From IMG/VR virus record IMGVR_UViG_3300009514_000363, positions 1-61,545 of that record: 61,545 bases of DNA, one strand, 5' to 3'. The notes below the pieces were generated by a model, which was given only the letters and a program-made list of their open reading frames with translations, did not search any database and was not told where the DNA came from. Positions 31,356 to 39,353 of the stretch are shown here, in pieces. A program made the position numbers and the translations under genes. Within the stretch, counting starts at the first letter, position 1. Each line of letters starts with the position of its first letter. This stretch comes from a virus.

Positions 31356-31383
31356 ATTATACACAGATTATTTCTGCTGTCAA
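31356..31383 (-). promoter_or_regulatory. Sigma70 promoter P1 of the large ncRNA
   Basis: Minus strand: TTGACA (31383-31378), a 16-nt spacer, TATAAT (31361-31356). It lies just behind the gene at 31391. A small hairpin (about 31320-31342) lies between P1 and P2. Confidence 0.8.
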
Positions 31384-31390
31384 CACTTTT

Positions 31391-31738
31391 TTAATCTTTT
31401 TTCGCTTTTCTGAAAAATTCTTCTGATTCAGCATCAAGTCGATTAACCAGTTCAGTGAATTCACACTTTACATAGTCGTCGCTATCATCATTATCATAGA
31501 TTCTGTGGAAATGTCTTTTGAACCAAGGCCCAGGATTATCTGGATTCGGATCATACATTTCTGCGATGTAATCAGTTATAAAAAGAATAATAGTTATAAT
31601 CAATGAAGCTTGATCGCTTATAATATCCAGCAACCACAGTGTGGTTGAAATTAAAAAGACGATAGCGATCATATGATAAAATGTGGCTCTTACATGATGT
31701 CGCCCAAGTATCTTCATTCTATATCTATTATTCTCCAA
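31391..31738 (-). CDS. Two-helix membrane protein
   Basis: A 115-residue protein with two hydrophobic helices (about 22-39 MIAIVFLISTTLWLLDII, 44-56 ASLIITIILFITDYI) and a soluble, acidic C-terminal half with PNPDNPGPWFKRHFHRIYDNDDSDDY. A positively charged N-terminus (NNRYRMKILGRHHVR) suggests an N-in topology. Function unknown. Confidence 0.5.
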   Translation of the reverse strand: MENNRYRMKILGRHHVRATFYHMIAIVFLISTTLWLLDIISDQASLIITIILFITDYIAEMYDPNPDNPGPWFKRHFHRIYDNDDSDDYVKCEFTELVNRLDAESEEFFRKAKKD

Positions 31739-31772
31739 AAATAAATGCTGCCAACTTAACTAAGCGTTGGCA
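31737..31772 (-). terminator. Terminator-like hairpin of the small ncRNA
   Basis: TGCCAAC / GTTGGCA stem (31772-31749 on the minus strand) followed by ATTTATTTTTGG. Confidence 0.6.
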
Positions 31773-31939
31773 ACGGCTCTATAAAATTTTTACATCTTAG
31801 TATGCACTTGCATTAGCCAGTGGCAAGACAACGCCCTACGATCATCGAATCAATGGGACAAGTCCCTCCTCTACGCATCACACGGGATATTAACACGTCA
31901 CGAATAGGAAAGTGTGCGTCCCCTATCGTCCAATCGTGT
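31741..31939 (-). ncRNA. Small structured RNA of unknown class
   Basis: A roughly 200-nt region without a credible protein. It begins at a consensus TTGACA-17-TATAAT promoter and ends in a GC hairpin with a T-rich tail. Internal pairings are ACGATAGG with CCTATTCGT and GGGAC/GTCCC. It is not one I recognise; a size near 200 nt would fit 6S-like or regulatory RNAs, but the 6S hallmarks cannot be shown. Confidence 0.55.
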
Positions 31940-31945
31940 AACACT

Positions 31946-31974
31946 ATTATATAGTTATTGTAATGTAATGTCAA
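31946..31974 (-). promoter_or_regulatory. Sigma70 promoter of the small ncRNA
   Basis: Minus strand: TTGACA (31974-31969), a 17-nt spacer, TATAAT (31951-31946). Both boxes are at consensus. Confidence 0.8.
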
Positions 31975-31988
31975 TGCCTTATAACGAG

Positions 31989-32010
31989 AAACCCGCCGAA
32001 GCGGGTTTTT
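31989..32010. terminator. Bidirectional terminator behind the exported repeat protein
   Basis: AAACCCGC CGAA GCGGGTTT stem-loop with T5 on the plus strand and TTTCT on the minus strand; lies 34 nt after the stop of the gene at 32044 on the minus strand. Confidence 0.75.
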
Positions 32011-32043
32011 CAAGTTTGCCACAATATTAATTAAAAATTAATA

Positions 32044-32799
32044 TTATAGTCCGCCAGTAGAAACACTGAGGTTGTTACCAACAGCAGCAGCGTTAATAGT
32101 CAAAGGACCAGCAAGGCCATAGTTCTTGTTGAAAGAAACAGCGGCTACTTGTGGTGATTTGAAGTTAACCTGACCAGTCAAAGAACCAACGATACCAGTA
32201 CCATTGATGTTGTTACCAACGGCAGTAGCGTCAATTGTTGGATCGATGTTGAATGCATTACTGATGATATCAGCAGTAGCGGTTTGACCACTAAATGCAT
32301 TAACCTGTAATGCAGCTAAATGGTTAGCATGACCACAAGTACCAGTGATACAACCACCACGAAGTTCAACAGTATCGAGTTCAACAGTAAGGTTATTACC
32401 AACGGCAGTAACGTCAACATCCAAATCACCAATTGGGTTGTTAATAACGGTTACTGATGCAGTTTGACCACTGAACACGTTGCCCTGTGCGACAGCTACG
32501 GTATCATAGTTACCAACAACAGATGCGTTATTACCAACAGCAGTGGCTTCAAGCGTTACTTCACCAATCTGTACTTGAAAAGCAGGATTGTTGTTAAGCA
32601 CTTCAATAGTTGCTGTTTGTGATGAACCAACGTTTAACTGAACAGAAATAACGTCATTCAGAACAATTGGTGCTGGATTACCACCATGATTACCACCATG
32701 ATTACCACCATGATTACCACCATGATTACCATTAGATGCTTGTACTGCACCTGCGAAAGCAAGTGCAACAATAGCAATAGCAATTACAATTTTCTTCAT
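32044..32799 (-). CDS. Exported repeat protein (HfaD/curlin-like), putative
   Basis: A 251-residue secreted protein: signal peptide KKIVIAIAIVALAFAGAVQA (about 2-21), then a four-fold GGNH repeat. The rest contains repeated TAVGNN motifs (DVTAVGNNLTV, DATAVGNNIN, AAAVGNNLSV) and two FSGQTA motifs. Short repeats ending GNN are seen in proteins exported by CsgG-type channels (curlins, holdfast anchors). It lies next to a CsgG/HfaB-like lipoprotein and a further exported protein. No enzymatic motif is present. A single CGHAN motif supplies one of two cysteines in the middle. Confidence 0.65.
   Translation of the reverse strand: MKKIVIAIAIVALAFAGAVQASNGNHGGNHGGNHGGNHGGNPAPIVLNDVISVQLNVGSSQTATIEVLNNNPAFQVQIGEVTLEATAVGNNASVVGNYDTVAVAQGNVFSGQTASVTVINNPIGDLDVDVTAVGNNLTVELDTVELRGGCITGTCGHANHLAALQVNAFSGQTATADIISNAFNIDPTIDATAVGNNINGTGIVGSLTGQVNFKSPQVAAVSFNKNYGLAGPLTINAAAVGNNLSVSTGGL
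32683..32730 (-). repeat. 12-nt tandem repeat encoding GGNH
   Basis: Four near-identical copies of ACCACCATGATT in direct tandem, encoding the Gly-Gly-Asn-His repeat after the signal peptide. Copy number is likely to vary by slippage. The His/Asn-rich block could bind metal. Confidence 0.85.
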
Positions 32800-32837
32800 T
32801 TTATAGCTCCTATAGGATAGTTTATTTTATTTGTGGA

Positions 32838-34247
32838 TTATTCCACGGTTTTACTACGGTTACGAACGTAACATTCGAGACCCCGCGCTTTGGCAGCGTT
32901 GCATAGTTCATTGGCTTCATTGAATGTAGCCTTTGGACCAACCAACAATGCTTTCATCGTGATATCTTGAATGCTGTCATCTTTTATGATGTATGTTTCA
33001 TCACCAAAAAGATCTTTATTCTTTCCTAACTCCAAACATATCCATTCTTCATGGACGGTAAATTCTTGTTGGAAAGTTGCCATCTGAACATAGTAACCAT
33101 TTTGTTCAGATGTAAGTGGTGGCTTTGCCTTGATGGTTAAGTCGCGGGCAGAAGCACTTTTTGCTGTACACGCACCGTTATATCCAGAAGACGGAACTTT
33201 ACCAATAACAGCTGCCTTTTTAGGTTCTGCGGGTTCTGGTACCACAACATGCTCTGGTTGTAAGTTAGGACAAACATATATTATTGCAAACTGTCGTGGA
33301 TTAACGATAGCAAGACGTGCACGCTCATTAAATTCTTTTACTTTTTCAGAATTTTCATCATCTTCCGTTGGTTCATTAGAAGCAAGCGTCAAGTCTTCGA
33401 CCTTGTTGAAATAAGATTCTGCATCGACGTTATATAGTGATCCAATTAACTCACCAACACCTTGTTCAATGATTGCACGAACACCAAGTTGAATCGGTTC
33501 ATCTACTTTATTGCCTGCATTTAAGTCAACGAGTTCAACACCAAAGAATTTAAACACGCCAGCTTTAGTTTCATAGCCTACGATTTGTTTTTGTAACGTT
33601 AATGTTTCAGCAATTTCCAAAGTGCGCGAATTTACAATTCTAAGATCCATTGCAATGTTCATTACATATTGACGCATTCCTGCATATGTACCACCAACAT
33701 CTAATTCGGCACCACCACTTCGGATATTGTAATTAATTTCAGTTACACCACCAGTGATGTAATAATCTGAGCCTGCTACTGAACCAGACTGAATTGGGCG
33801 ATAATTAATAGTTTTTCCATCGGCCAGGCGATAAATTATTTTATCGCCAAGAACTTTCTTATCAGCTAACTTAATTTCAAAATCAAAGATTTTAGTATCG
33901 CCACGTTCTACAATGGAAACAGATTTCATTTTACCCAAAGCACTGACTGCCATCATTGCTGCGCCTTGTGTAACTTTATAACCAGCGTCATTATCTGAGA
34001 ACTTACCAGTTAAGTCTGGAATGTCACCAACAGAAATACGAAGCTTGCGCGCTGGATGAATTGCCATATTGATATGTTCACCAACACACATTAAACCTGC
34101 TGTATACGGGGTATGATTACGTGTGATGCCCGGGCCAGACAATACATCAGTACTGCCTTTGCCTTGGTCGTAACTTCTCATGGAAGCACAGCCGGACGTT
34201 ATTGATAATACTACCCCAATGAGGATAGGTTTAATGGAAAAGTTCAT
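32838..34247 (-). CDS. CsgG/HfaB-like outer-membrane secretion lipoprotein with C-terminal SPOR-like domain
   Basis: A 469-residue lipoprotein. The signal peptide ends in a lipobox ITSGC (Cys about 20). The CsgG core is seen as GAAMMAVSALGK, VERGDTKIFDFEIKLA, YYITGGVTEINYNIRSGGAEL, YVMNIAMDLRIVNSRTLEIAETLTLQKQI and YETKAGVFKFFGVELV, which follows the curli channel CsgG and the holdfast protein HfaB. The usual CsgG is about 277 residues; here the extension at 290-469 includes a part with YYVQMATFQQEF ... ALLVGPKATFNEANELC, which has the outline of a SPOR peptidoglycan-binding domain. It probably forms an outer-membrane export channel. SPOR is an inference. Confidence 0.8.
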   Translation of the reverse strand: MNFSIKPILIGVVLSITSGCASMRSYDQGKGSTDVLSGPGITRNHTPYTAGLMCVGEHINMAIHPARKLRISVGDIPDLTGKFSDNDAGYKVTQGAAMMAVSALGKMKSVSIVERGDTKIFDFEIKLADKKVLGDKIIYRLADGKTINYRPIQSGSVAGSDYYITGGVTEINYNIRSGGAELDVGGTYAGMRQYVMNIAMDLRIVNSRTLEIAETLTLQKQIVGYETKAGVFKFFGVELVDLNAGNKVDEPIQLGVRAIIEQGVGELIGSLYNVDAESYFNKVEDLTLASNEPTEDDENSEKVKEFNERARLAIVNPRQFAIIYVCPNLQPEHVVVPEPAEPKKAAVIGKVPSSGYNGACTAKSASARDLTIKAKPPLTSEQNGYYVQMATFQQEFTVHEEWICLELGKNKDLFGDETYIIKDDSIQDITMKALLVGPKATFNEANELCNAAKARGLECYVRNRSKTVE

Positions 34248-34276
34248 GTTCGTTGTTCCTCTTAATTTTGGGTTGT

Positions 34277-34786
34277 TTAGTCGCTGCCAGAAAATGGTGT
34301 ATCTTGTGAATGATATTGAACGTCAAAGGTTGATGTGCCAGAGCTGGTATTGTGACTATCAACAGTACCGCCATCATTAACATCACCATTTAGAACTTGG
34401 GTATTGCTGTCAATATCAAGTACGTTATCAGTTACATTTTGGTCAACTGTTTGGTCACTATCAGTGTTGGTTTGTGTTGTGTTAACTTGGTTATTACTAC
34501 CAGTGATAGTAACATTAGTTATATTACCGATAGCCGTTCCATTTGCAAGACCTTGACCACCACTACCACCACTACCACCAGCGCCACCTATAAATCCTTT
34601 TGGACAACTATCTGGATCTGTTTGACAACGAAGTACCAAACGCTGATTATCAATCAGTTTATCGCTTGGAGTCTTAAATTGCCAGCTTCGATCACCAAAC
34701 GACTGGTTGATTTCGTTGGCAAAAATAGGAGCCGTTGGAAGCATCAATAGCAAGAATAGCGCTATTAGCAGTTTTTGTGTTTTCAT
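34277..34786 (-). CDS. Exported HfaA/curli-like accessory protein, putative
   Basis: A 169-residue protein with a signal peptide (KLLIALFLLLMLPTAPIFA). The mature start INQSFGDRSWQFKTPSDKLI is a motif I associate with proteins encoded beside CsgG-like channels. A Gly-Ser-rich linker (GGAGGSGGSGGQG) leads to an Asn/Asp/Thr/Gln-rich C-terminal half, as in fibre-forming subunits. Two cysteines in CQTDPDSCP could pair. It is the first gene of the cassette and has TATAAACA, a late-like motif, upstream. Confidence 0.6.
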   Translation of the reverse strand: MKTQKLLIALFLLLMLPTAPIFANEINQSFGDRSWQFKTPSDKLIDNQRLVLRCQTDPDSCPKGFIGGAGGSGGSGGQGLANGTAIGNITNVTITGSNNQVNTTQTNTDSDQTVDQNVTDNVLDIDSNTQVLNGDVNDGGTVDSHNTSSGTSTFDVQYHSQDTPFSGSD

Positions 34787-34829
34787 TGTTTCACCTTTGT
34801 GTTATGTGTATGTTTATAAGTTAAATATA

Positions 34830-36002
34830 TCAATTGAATTCGGTTGCGTTCTTTCGAAGAAGGTATTTTTCGCTTATACTCTTTAAAATTACACGACCTA
34901 ATTCAACAGCGCGCCGCTCTTCAACGGGTTTGATAACAACACCTTCGCGCATGTGTGCTTCTTTGCCAGATGCAGTTTCCTTACCATCAGTATAGTGCGC
35001 CACGACACCATCACTATATGCACCAACATATAATACAGGTACAGTCGCGATGCCAATCTTAGTGGCAGTAACCCCGAGTTCATATGCATTTAGATATGCA
35101 CCTTCACCAGGGTTTCCGACATAAATATCAAAGATTCTGAATTGTGGCTTTTCACCGCCATATGTTAAATCTTGTACGCCTGCCCCGAAAATTTCTCCAA
35201 GAATATAAAATGGTTCATCATAACCAACAATTTCATGCATACGATCAAGTACAGTACCACCCGTTCCATTGGGATGTGGAGCAGTTCCATCAAGCGCCCG
35301 AATATAAAGGTTATTTTGGTTTGCTTCATTAAGTTTAAAAGCGAGACCTTTTTCGCTGAGACCTTTTGATGTAATAATATGGGTATCAACTTCTGGATGA
35401 TAACCAAAACAACACCACGTACCATGAAGCTTTTCTGTTACAACAATTTCTTCTCCATATTGTAATACATTAGGAAATTTCTTCAAATTTTCAATATCAT
35501 ATTTCAATGTGTAACCAAAGGCATTAAACACTTCGCCTGCCATATGAACAGGAATGGGTGGTTCCCATTTTGTGATGCCAAGAAATTCTGTTACATCAGT
35601 ACCTTCTGGTGCAAACATAATTGTGTTTGCACCAATACCTTCTGGTCTACGTACACCAGGGGCCGTGCCTTTCGCATCATAGTCAACAAATTCATCAATA
35701 TGTGCGTGAAATGGATATTCAATCAATGGCACAATTAATCCTTGTGATAAAATACCACGCAGTTTAATCGCTTTAACGCGATTCTTTGCTTTGCCTGCAA
35801 GCTTGCCTTCCAAGCCAAGTTCAGCAATCAACCAATCAGGAACGATAGCAGCTTCTGGAATATAAACGCCAAGATCGCCAGTTTTGAACTGACCTTTTCT
35901 TACAATAGAACGATAATCACCAACCTTTGCCAGTTCAATAACATCAGCATTGGGATGATCTTCAATTTCTAAGCGATATACTTTTACTTCAAACGTTGCC
36001 AT
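34830..36002 (-). CDS. RNA ligase (Rnl5/DraRnl-like)
   Basis: A 390-residue ATP-dependent RNA ligase. An N-terminal OB-like domain (about 1-100, EIEDHPNADVIELAKVGDY) precedes the nucleotidyltransferase core: motif I VVTEKLHGTWC (nucleophile Lys about 189), motif III YILGEIFG, IFDIYV, motif IV REGVVIKP and motif V LKSISEKYLLR. The N-terminal OB plus NTase order and KLHG motif are like Deinococcus DraRnl. It would seal nicks with RNA 3'-OH ends, e.g. tRNA cut by host anticodon nucleases, alongside the Thg1-like enzyme. It is 390 residues compared with about 340 in DraRnl. Its start overlaps the end of the next gene. Confidence 0.88.
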   Translation of the reverse strand: MATFEVKVYRLEIEDHPNADVIELAKVGDYRSIVRKGQFKTGDLGVYIPEAAIVPDWLIAELGLEGKLAGKAKNRVKAIKLRGILSQGLIVPLIEYPFHAHIDEFVDYDAKGTAPGVRRPEGIGANTIMFAPEGTDVTEFLGITKWEPPIPVHMAGEVFNAFGYTLKYDIENLKKFPNVLQYGEEIVVTEKLHGTWCCFGYHPEVDTHIITSKGLSEKGLAFKLNEANQNNLYIRALDGTAPHPNGTGGTVLDRMHEIVGYDEPFYILGEIFGAGVQDLTYGGEKPQFRIFDIYVGNPGEGAYLNAYELGVTATKIGIATVPVLYVGAYSDGVVAHYTDGKETASGKEAHMREGVVIKPVEERRAVELGRVILKSISEKYLLRKNATEFN

Positions 36003-36306
36003 ATTCAGTCTCTTTACATGTTAATTCAATCAATCTATTATATTCATCGTTGCGCTGTTCTGCATTTTCAAAATGCCAGTAATCAGCCGATGAATCCATA
36101 AATTTAAAGGTGATAGTATAAACTTTAAACCCGTTTATGTTTGGGAATTCTTCAATGGAAGGATGGAAAGTTTTTACGATTCCCATATTAATAGGGAAAT
36201 TTTCGAAACCTTGTCCTATCGACTTCGATTGAAATTGGAGGCGCGGACCTTCAACCGCAACAGTACCAATATGAAAGCGCACAACCGTTGATGGAAATAC
36301 AAACAT
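35989..36306 (-). CDS. Hypothetical protein
   Basis: A 105-residue protein starting at an ATG at 36306 (MFVFPSTVVRFHIGTV), chosen because the upstream frame runs through a promoter and AAAGG precedes the ATG. It is mostly beta-strand with VRFHIGTVAVEG, GFKVYTITFKF and an acidic/aromatic C-terminus (ADYWHFENAEQR). It overlaps the RNA ligase by 14 nt. No family recognised. Confidence 0.5.
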   Translation of the reverse strand: MFVFPSTVVRFHIGTVAVEGPRLQFQSKSIGQGFENFPINMGIVKTFHPSIEEFPNINGFKVYTITFKFMDSSADYWHFENAEQRNDEYNRLIELTCKETEYGNV

Positions 36307-36330
36307 ACTATTAACCTTTATTTTATCGCT

Positions 36331-36359
36331 AGTATATTCTAAATTGTGAAATGTGTCAA
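36331..36359 (-). promoter_or_regulatory. Sigma70-type promoter for the 36306-RNA ligase unit
   Basis: Minus strand: TTGACA (36359-36354), a 17-nt spacer, TATACT (36336-36331). Confidence 0.75.
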
Positions 36360-36568
36360 CTTTTTCTGGATCTTTTTTTAGGTAGGGCAAAATTATCTGA
36401 AACCATACGAATGGAACATTCAATCAGCACCGGATTCAGACGCGGATCAGTGCCCGTTTTCTTCAAAACCATCATATCAACATCATCTATAGAAACATAA
36501 TTAGGTTGAACTGTTTCAAAAACGATTCTATTTTGTCTGGTATTTGTATAAATGTAGTGCTTAGCCAT
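36356..36568 (-). CDS. Small hypothetical protein
   Basis: A 70-residue protein starting MAKHYIYTNTRQNRIV at 36568; the upstream in-frame ATG is too close to the AGGGAT ribosome binding site. It ends in a basic tail (PKKRSRKS). Its stop overlaps the -35 box of the next promoter. Function unknown; small beta/alpha fold likely. Confidence 0.45.
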   Translation of the reverse strand: MAKHYIYTNTRQNRIVFETVQPNYVSIDDVDMMVLKKTGTDPRLNPVLIECSIRMVSDNFALPKKRSRKS

Positions 36569-36586
36569 TGTCATATCCCTATATGG

Positions 36587-36615
36587 TTGATTTTAGTTAT
36601 AATAAATACTATAAT
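36587..36615 (+). promoter_or_regulatory. Sigma70-type promoter for the 36662 plus-strand operon
   Basis: TTGATT (36587-36592), a 17-nt spacer, TATAAT (36610-36615), about 45 nt before the ATG. An AATAAATAC late-like element overlaps the spacer, so the operon may also be read late. Confidence 0.65.
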
Positions 36616-36661
36616 ATGACGGTATATATGTCATCTGACCTACAAAAAGCAAGGTACTTAT

Positions 36662-37327
36662 ATGTTTACCCATGTTCAAATCTCTGAATTGCCACAGATT
36701 ATACAAAAGAATAAAGCAAATGGCAAGCGCTATTACATTACACCCGATGGTAACGAATATCCATCCGTAACAACGGTCTTGGGTGCTAAGGAAAAGCCTT
36801 GGCTTGAGGATTGGAGAAAGATGCTTGGTGATAAAAAAGCAGCCAAGGAAACCCAACGCTGTGCTGACCGTGGAACCGCAATCCATTCATTAGCTGAAAA
36901 GTACCTTAATAACGAAGAAATTATCACAAAAGGCGTAAGGCCAGAATATATTAGTGATTTCAATAAGTTAAAGTTAGGACTTAATAAAATTAATAATATT
37001 CGGGCGCAAGAAGTTGGTTTATATAGTGATCGTATGAGAATCGCTGGAACGGTAGACTGCGTGGCTGAATATAATAATGTGCTGTCTATTATTGATTTCA
37101 AGACTTCAACTAATAACAAAACCAAAGATATGATCGACGATTACTTTAAACAATGTACCGCCTATGCGATTGCATGGCATGAACGCACAGGTGAAGCTAT
37201 TGAAAACATTACTGTCATCATAGCTGTGGAACGTTCCATGATGCCCTTAATTTTCCAAGAAAAGATAGAAAATTGGATTTCTCCACTGCTTAAAGATATC
37301 GCTGATTTCAATGCTGAGAATAAATAA
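36662..37327 (+). CDS. PD-(D/E)XK exonuclease
   Basis: A 221-residue nuclease of the PD-(D/E)XK/Cas4-like fold common in T4-like marine phages. Key blocks are ITPDGNEYPSVTTVLG, RGTAIHSLAEKYL (about 72-84, His in place of the RecB 'G.xxH' helix), then AGTVDCVAEYNNVLSIIDFKTS (about 120-141), where D and the DxK supply the metal site, and QCTAYAIAWHE. It probably trims DNA ends in recombination or host DNA degradation. First gene of a plus-strand run. Confidence 0.82.
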   Translation: MFTHVQISELPQIIQKNKANGKRYYITPDGNEYPSVTTVLGAKEKPWLEDWRKMLGDKKAAKETQRCADRGTAIHSLAEKYLNNEEIITKGVRPEYISDFNKLKLGLNKINNIRAQEVGLYSDRMRIAGTVDCVAEYNNVLSIIDFKTSTNNKTKDMIDDYFKQCTAYAIAWHERTGEAIENITVIIAVERSMMPLIFQEKIENWISPLLKDIADFNAENK

Positions 37328-37352
37328 AAGAAACGTTCTATAGGGGAAATAC

Positions 37353-38237
37353 ATGGAATTTCAAAATTTAGATGAATTAAAACAACTTTTTCTTGGAGGT
37401 GGCTTCCCTTTCCCCGATGAAATGCTGGTTAATGGTATCAAATATAAAGTCAATAAATCGTCCGATTATACAATGGCAGAAATGATTAAAAAAGGATATA
37501 AGGCAATGTGGATATACTTTACGCCTTATCGTGAACAATCGCAAGCCGCTGGTTTAAATCATGCTATTGTATTCCTTTGGGGATTTATTCCCAACAAACT
37601 TGCCATGGTACCGTATGATGTTCGTGCTACATCAAAAGCGCGGCTTTCGGGTCCAATTACTGAAAAAACTGATAATGGTAACAGTGTTAATATTGCAAAA
37701 GAAAAAATCATTGGTGATTGTGTGGATGTGATAATTACTAGCATACCAAACAGTTCTCCAATGAAAGGTAAAGTAGATACTGGTGCTGACGTTTCTTCGA
37801 TTCACGCAGAAGAATGGAGCGTCGATAATGGACAAGTAACTTTTATCTGTCCTGAATTATCAGAAAATAAAATTACCCTTCCTGTCCTTGAAAAACAGGC
37901 AATTAAATCATCAAATGGTGATATGGAATATCGTCCTGTTATTGAATTAAATATTAAGATTAATAATCAACAATTAACTAATGTTATGTTTAATTTAAAT
38001 GATCGTGGTACGATGTCATATCCTATTCTGGTCGGACAGAATATCCTTGAATGTGGTGGATTTATGATTGATCCTACCATTGATGATCCAGACAATTTAG
38101 ACGAAGATATTGAAATTGATTGGGAAGCATTACAAGAAGAATTCAAAGATGATGTTGTTCTGGATATTATAGCAGAAGATAGATCGGCTTACATGACCAA
38201 AATAATTGACTTCATAAAAACAGAAATAGAAAAATGA
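37353..38237 (+). CDS. Retropepsin-like aspartic protease
   Basis: A 294-residue protein. The protease-like domain (about 120-240) has MKGKVDTGADVSSIHA with the DTG active site, then YRPVIELNIKINNQQLTNVMFN (flap region) and YPILVGQNIL, the second conserved element of retropepsin-like 'RimB/zinc protease' proteins. The N-terminal domain (1-110; RSDYTMAEMIKKGYKAMW-like) and an acidic C-terminal region are unfamiliar. A maturation protease or a regulator of other phage proteins is plausible. It overlaps the next gene by 4 nt. One DTG per chain means it would have to dimerise. Confidence 0.7.
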   Translation: MEFQNLDELKQLFLGGGFPFPDEMLVNGIKYKVNKSSDYTMAEMIKKGYKAMWIYFTPYREQSQAAGLNHAIVFLWGFIPNKLAMVPYDVRATSKARLSGPITEKTDNGNSVNIAKEKIIGDCVDVIITSIPNSSPMKGKVDTGADVSSIHAEEWSVDNGQVTFICPELSENKITLPVLEKQAIKSSNGDMEYRPVIELNIKINNQQLTNVMFNLNDRGTMSYPILVGQNILECGGFMIDPTIDDPDNLDEDIEIDWEALQEEFKDDVVLDIIAEDRSAYMTKIIDFIKTEIEK

Positions 38238-38716
38238 AAGTTCAAGATATACTTATAGAAGTATGGGATGACGAAAATGAAAGGGAATTTGAAAATCCTA
38301 TCCCACACGATTCCAGTAAAATGGAAGATGCTTTTGAGTATATGGATGAAGTCGATGGTGATTTGGTAACATTGTATAAACAAGAACGTGGGATAAAAGA
38401 GTTTCCAAGTGGTGCAGAGTATGGTAAAGCATTACAAGTGCAAAGAAACAAGTTTGGTGAAATTACAAATATACCACTTAATAAAATCTTAGCAAGCGAA
38501 ACGCATCTTCATAAAGACCACATTGACAAAATAATTAAAGATGGAGATATAACGGCTTCAAGTAAACTTCCAATACTTTACAAAATGGGAGCAGTTTATT
38601 TTGTAGGTGATGGCAATCATCGCATTGCTGCAGAGATGATACGTGGTAAAAAAAGCGTTGAAGCGCTCGTCCTTGATGCCGATAGAATTCTAAATCAAAT
38701 AAAAAATAAAGGATAA
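38234..38716 (+). CDS. ParB/Srx-fold (ParB-like N-terminal) protein
   Basis: A 160-residue protein whose C-terminal half has HIDKIIKDGDI and YFVGDGNHRIAAEMIRGKKSVEALVLD (about 120-148), the ParB-like nuclease domain signature (GDGNHR). The N-terminal half is acidic and unfamiliar. ParB-like domains bind nucleotides such as CTP and can act on DNA. Overlaps the upstream protease gene by 4 nt, so the two are co-translated. Confidence 0.75.
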   Translation: MKVQDILIEVWDDENEREFENPIPHDSSKMEDAFEYMDEVDGDLVTLYKQERGIKEFPSGAEYGKALQVQRNKFGEITNIPLNKILASETHLHKDHIDKIIKDGDITASSKLPILYKMGAVYFVGDGNHRIAAEMIRGKKSVEALVLDADRILNQIKNKG

Positions 38717-38720
38717 ACAT

Positions 38721-39344
38721 ATGGCAGTTCCAAAGTCGCCCTTCTACGTGGTACAAGATTTCCTTACCCCAAAACAATGTGAAATAATTGTTGATAATTT
38801 GGGATATTATTCGCCTGATCTTAACAAAGAAGGCAAGCCAATAAAAATGATGCGACACCATGCAGACTCTGAAAAAATTATTTATAATAAATTCAAATCA
38901 CTAATACCGGATTTTGAAAAATATTACAATTTTGAACATAGAGGTACTGAACCAGTAACGTTTGAATTCATTGCAGAGGGAGTTGAACCAGAAGCTATTT
39001 GTGATAGTTCTAAATGGATTAAGAAGAAATGGGTTAGAACTAAGGACAGAGATTTTAGTGCTGTATTATTTCTAAGCGATTATCAGGAAGATTTACCATT
39101 CGATTCAGATTATGAAGTGTATGGTGGAAAGTTGGAATTCCTGCAACACAAATTTGGATTTAATCCCGAGCGCGGAACGCTTATCGTATATCCAAGCAGT
39201 CCTCATTTTATCAATGCAATATCCCAAATTATTGCAGGTGATTTATTTTTGGCACGTTGGTACATGGCAGGAAAGATGCCATATCTGTACCAGCCGGCTG
39301 ATTTTCCTGGGAATTATCTTAGCTGGTTCTCCGATTTAACATAA
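38721..39344 (+). CDS. 2-oxoglutarate/Fe(II) oxygenase-like protein (prolyl hydroxylase fold), putative
   Basis: A 207-residue protein with the double-stranded beta helix outline: VQDFLTPKQCEIIVDNL, the ...FSAVLFLSDYQED core, GGKLEFLQ, and PERGTLIVYPSSPHFINAIS with the distal His (about 155). In the expected place of the HxD iron ligands the sequence reads RTKDRDFSAV, where no His is visible. So the enzyme may be a variant or inactive. Such oxygenases are frequent in T4-like cyanophages. It lies 4 nt after the ParB-like gene. Confidence 0.55.
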   Translation: MAVPKSPFYVVQDFLTPKQCEIIVDNLGYYSPDLNKEGKPIKMMRHHADSEKIIYNKFKSLIPDFEKYYNFEHRGTEPVTFEFIAEGVEPEAICDSSKWIKKKWVRTKDRDFSAVLFLSDYQEDLPFDSDYEVYGGKLEFLQHKFGFNPERGTLIVYPSSPHFINAISQIIAGDLFLARWYMAGKMPYLYQPADFPGNYLSWFSDLT

Positions 39345-39353
39345 AAATAATCC

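Noticed and set aside
31813-32022. Minus-strand 69-aa frame in the small ncRNA
   Set aside because: It starts inside the 31989-32010 terminator and crosses the promoter and the RNA hairpins; no ribosome binding site.
32683-32730. CRISPR-like array
   Set aside because: The 12-nt units are directly adjacent without spacers and encode an in-frame GGNH repeat. No CRISPR array was seen elsewhere in the window.
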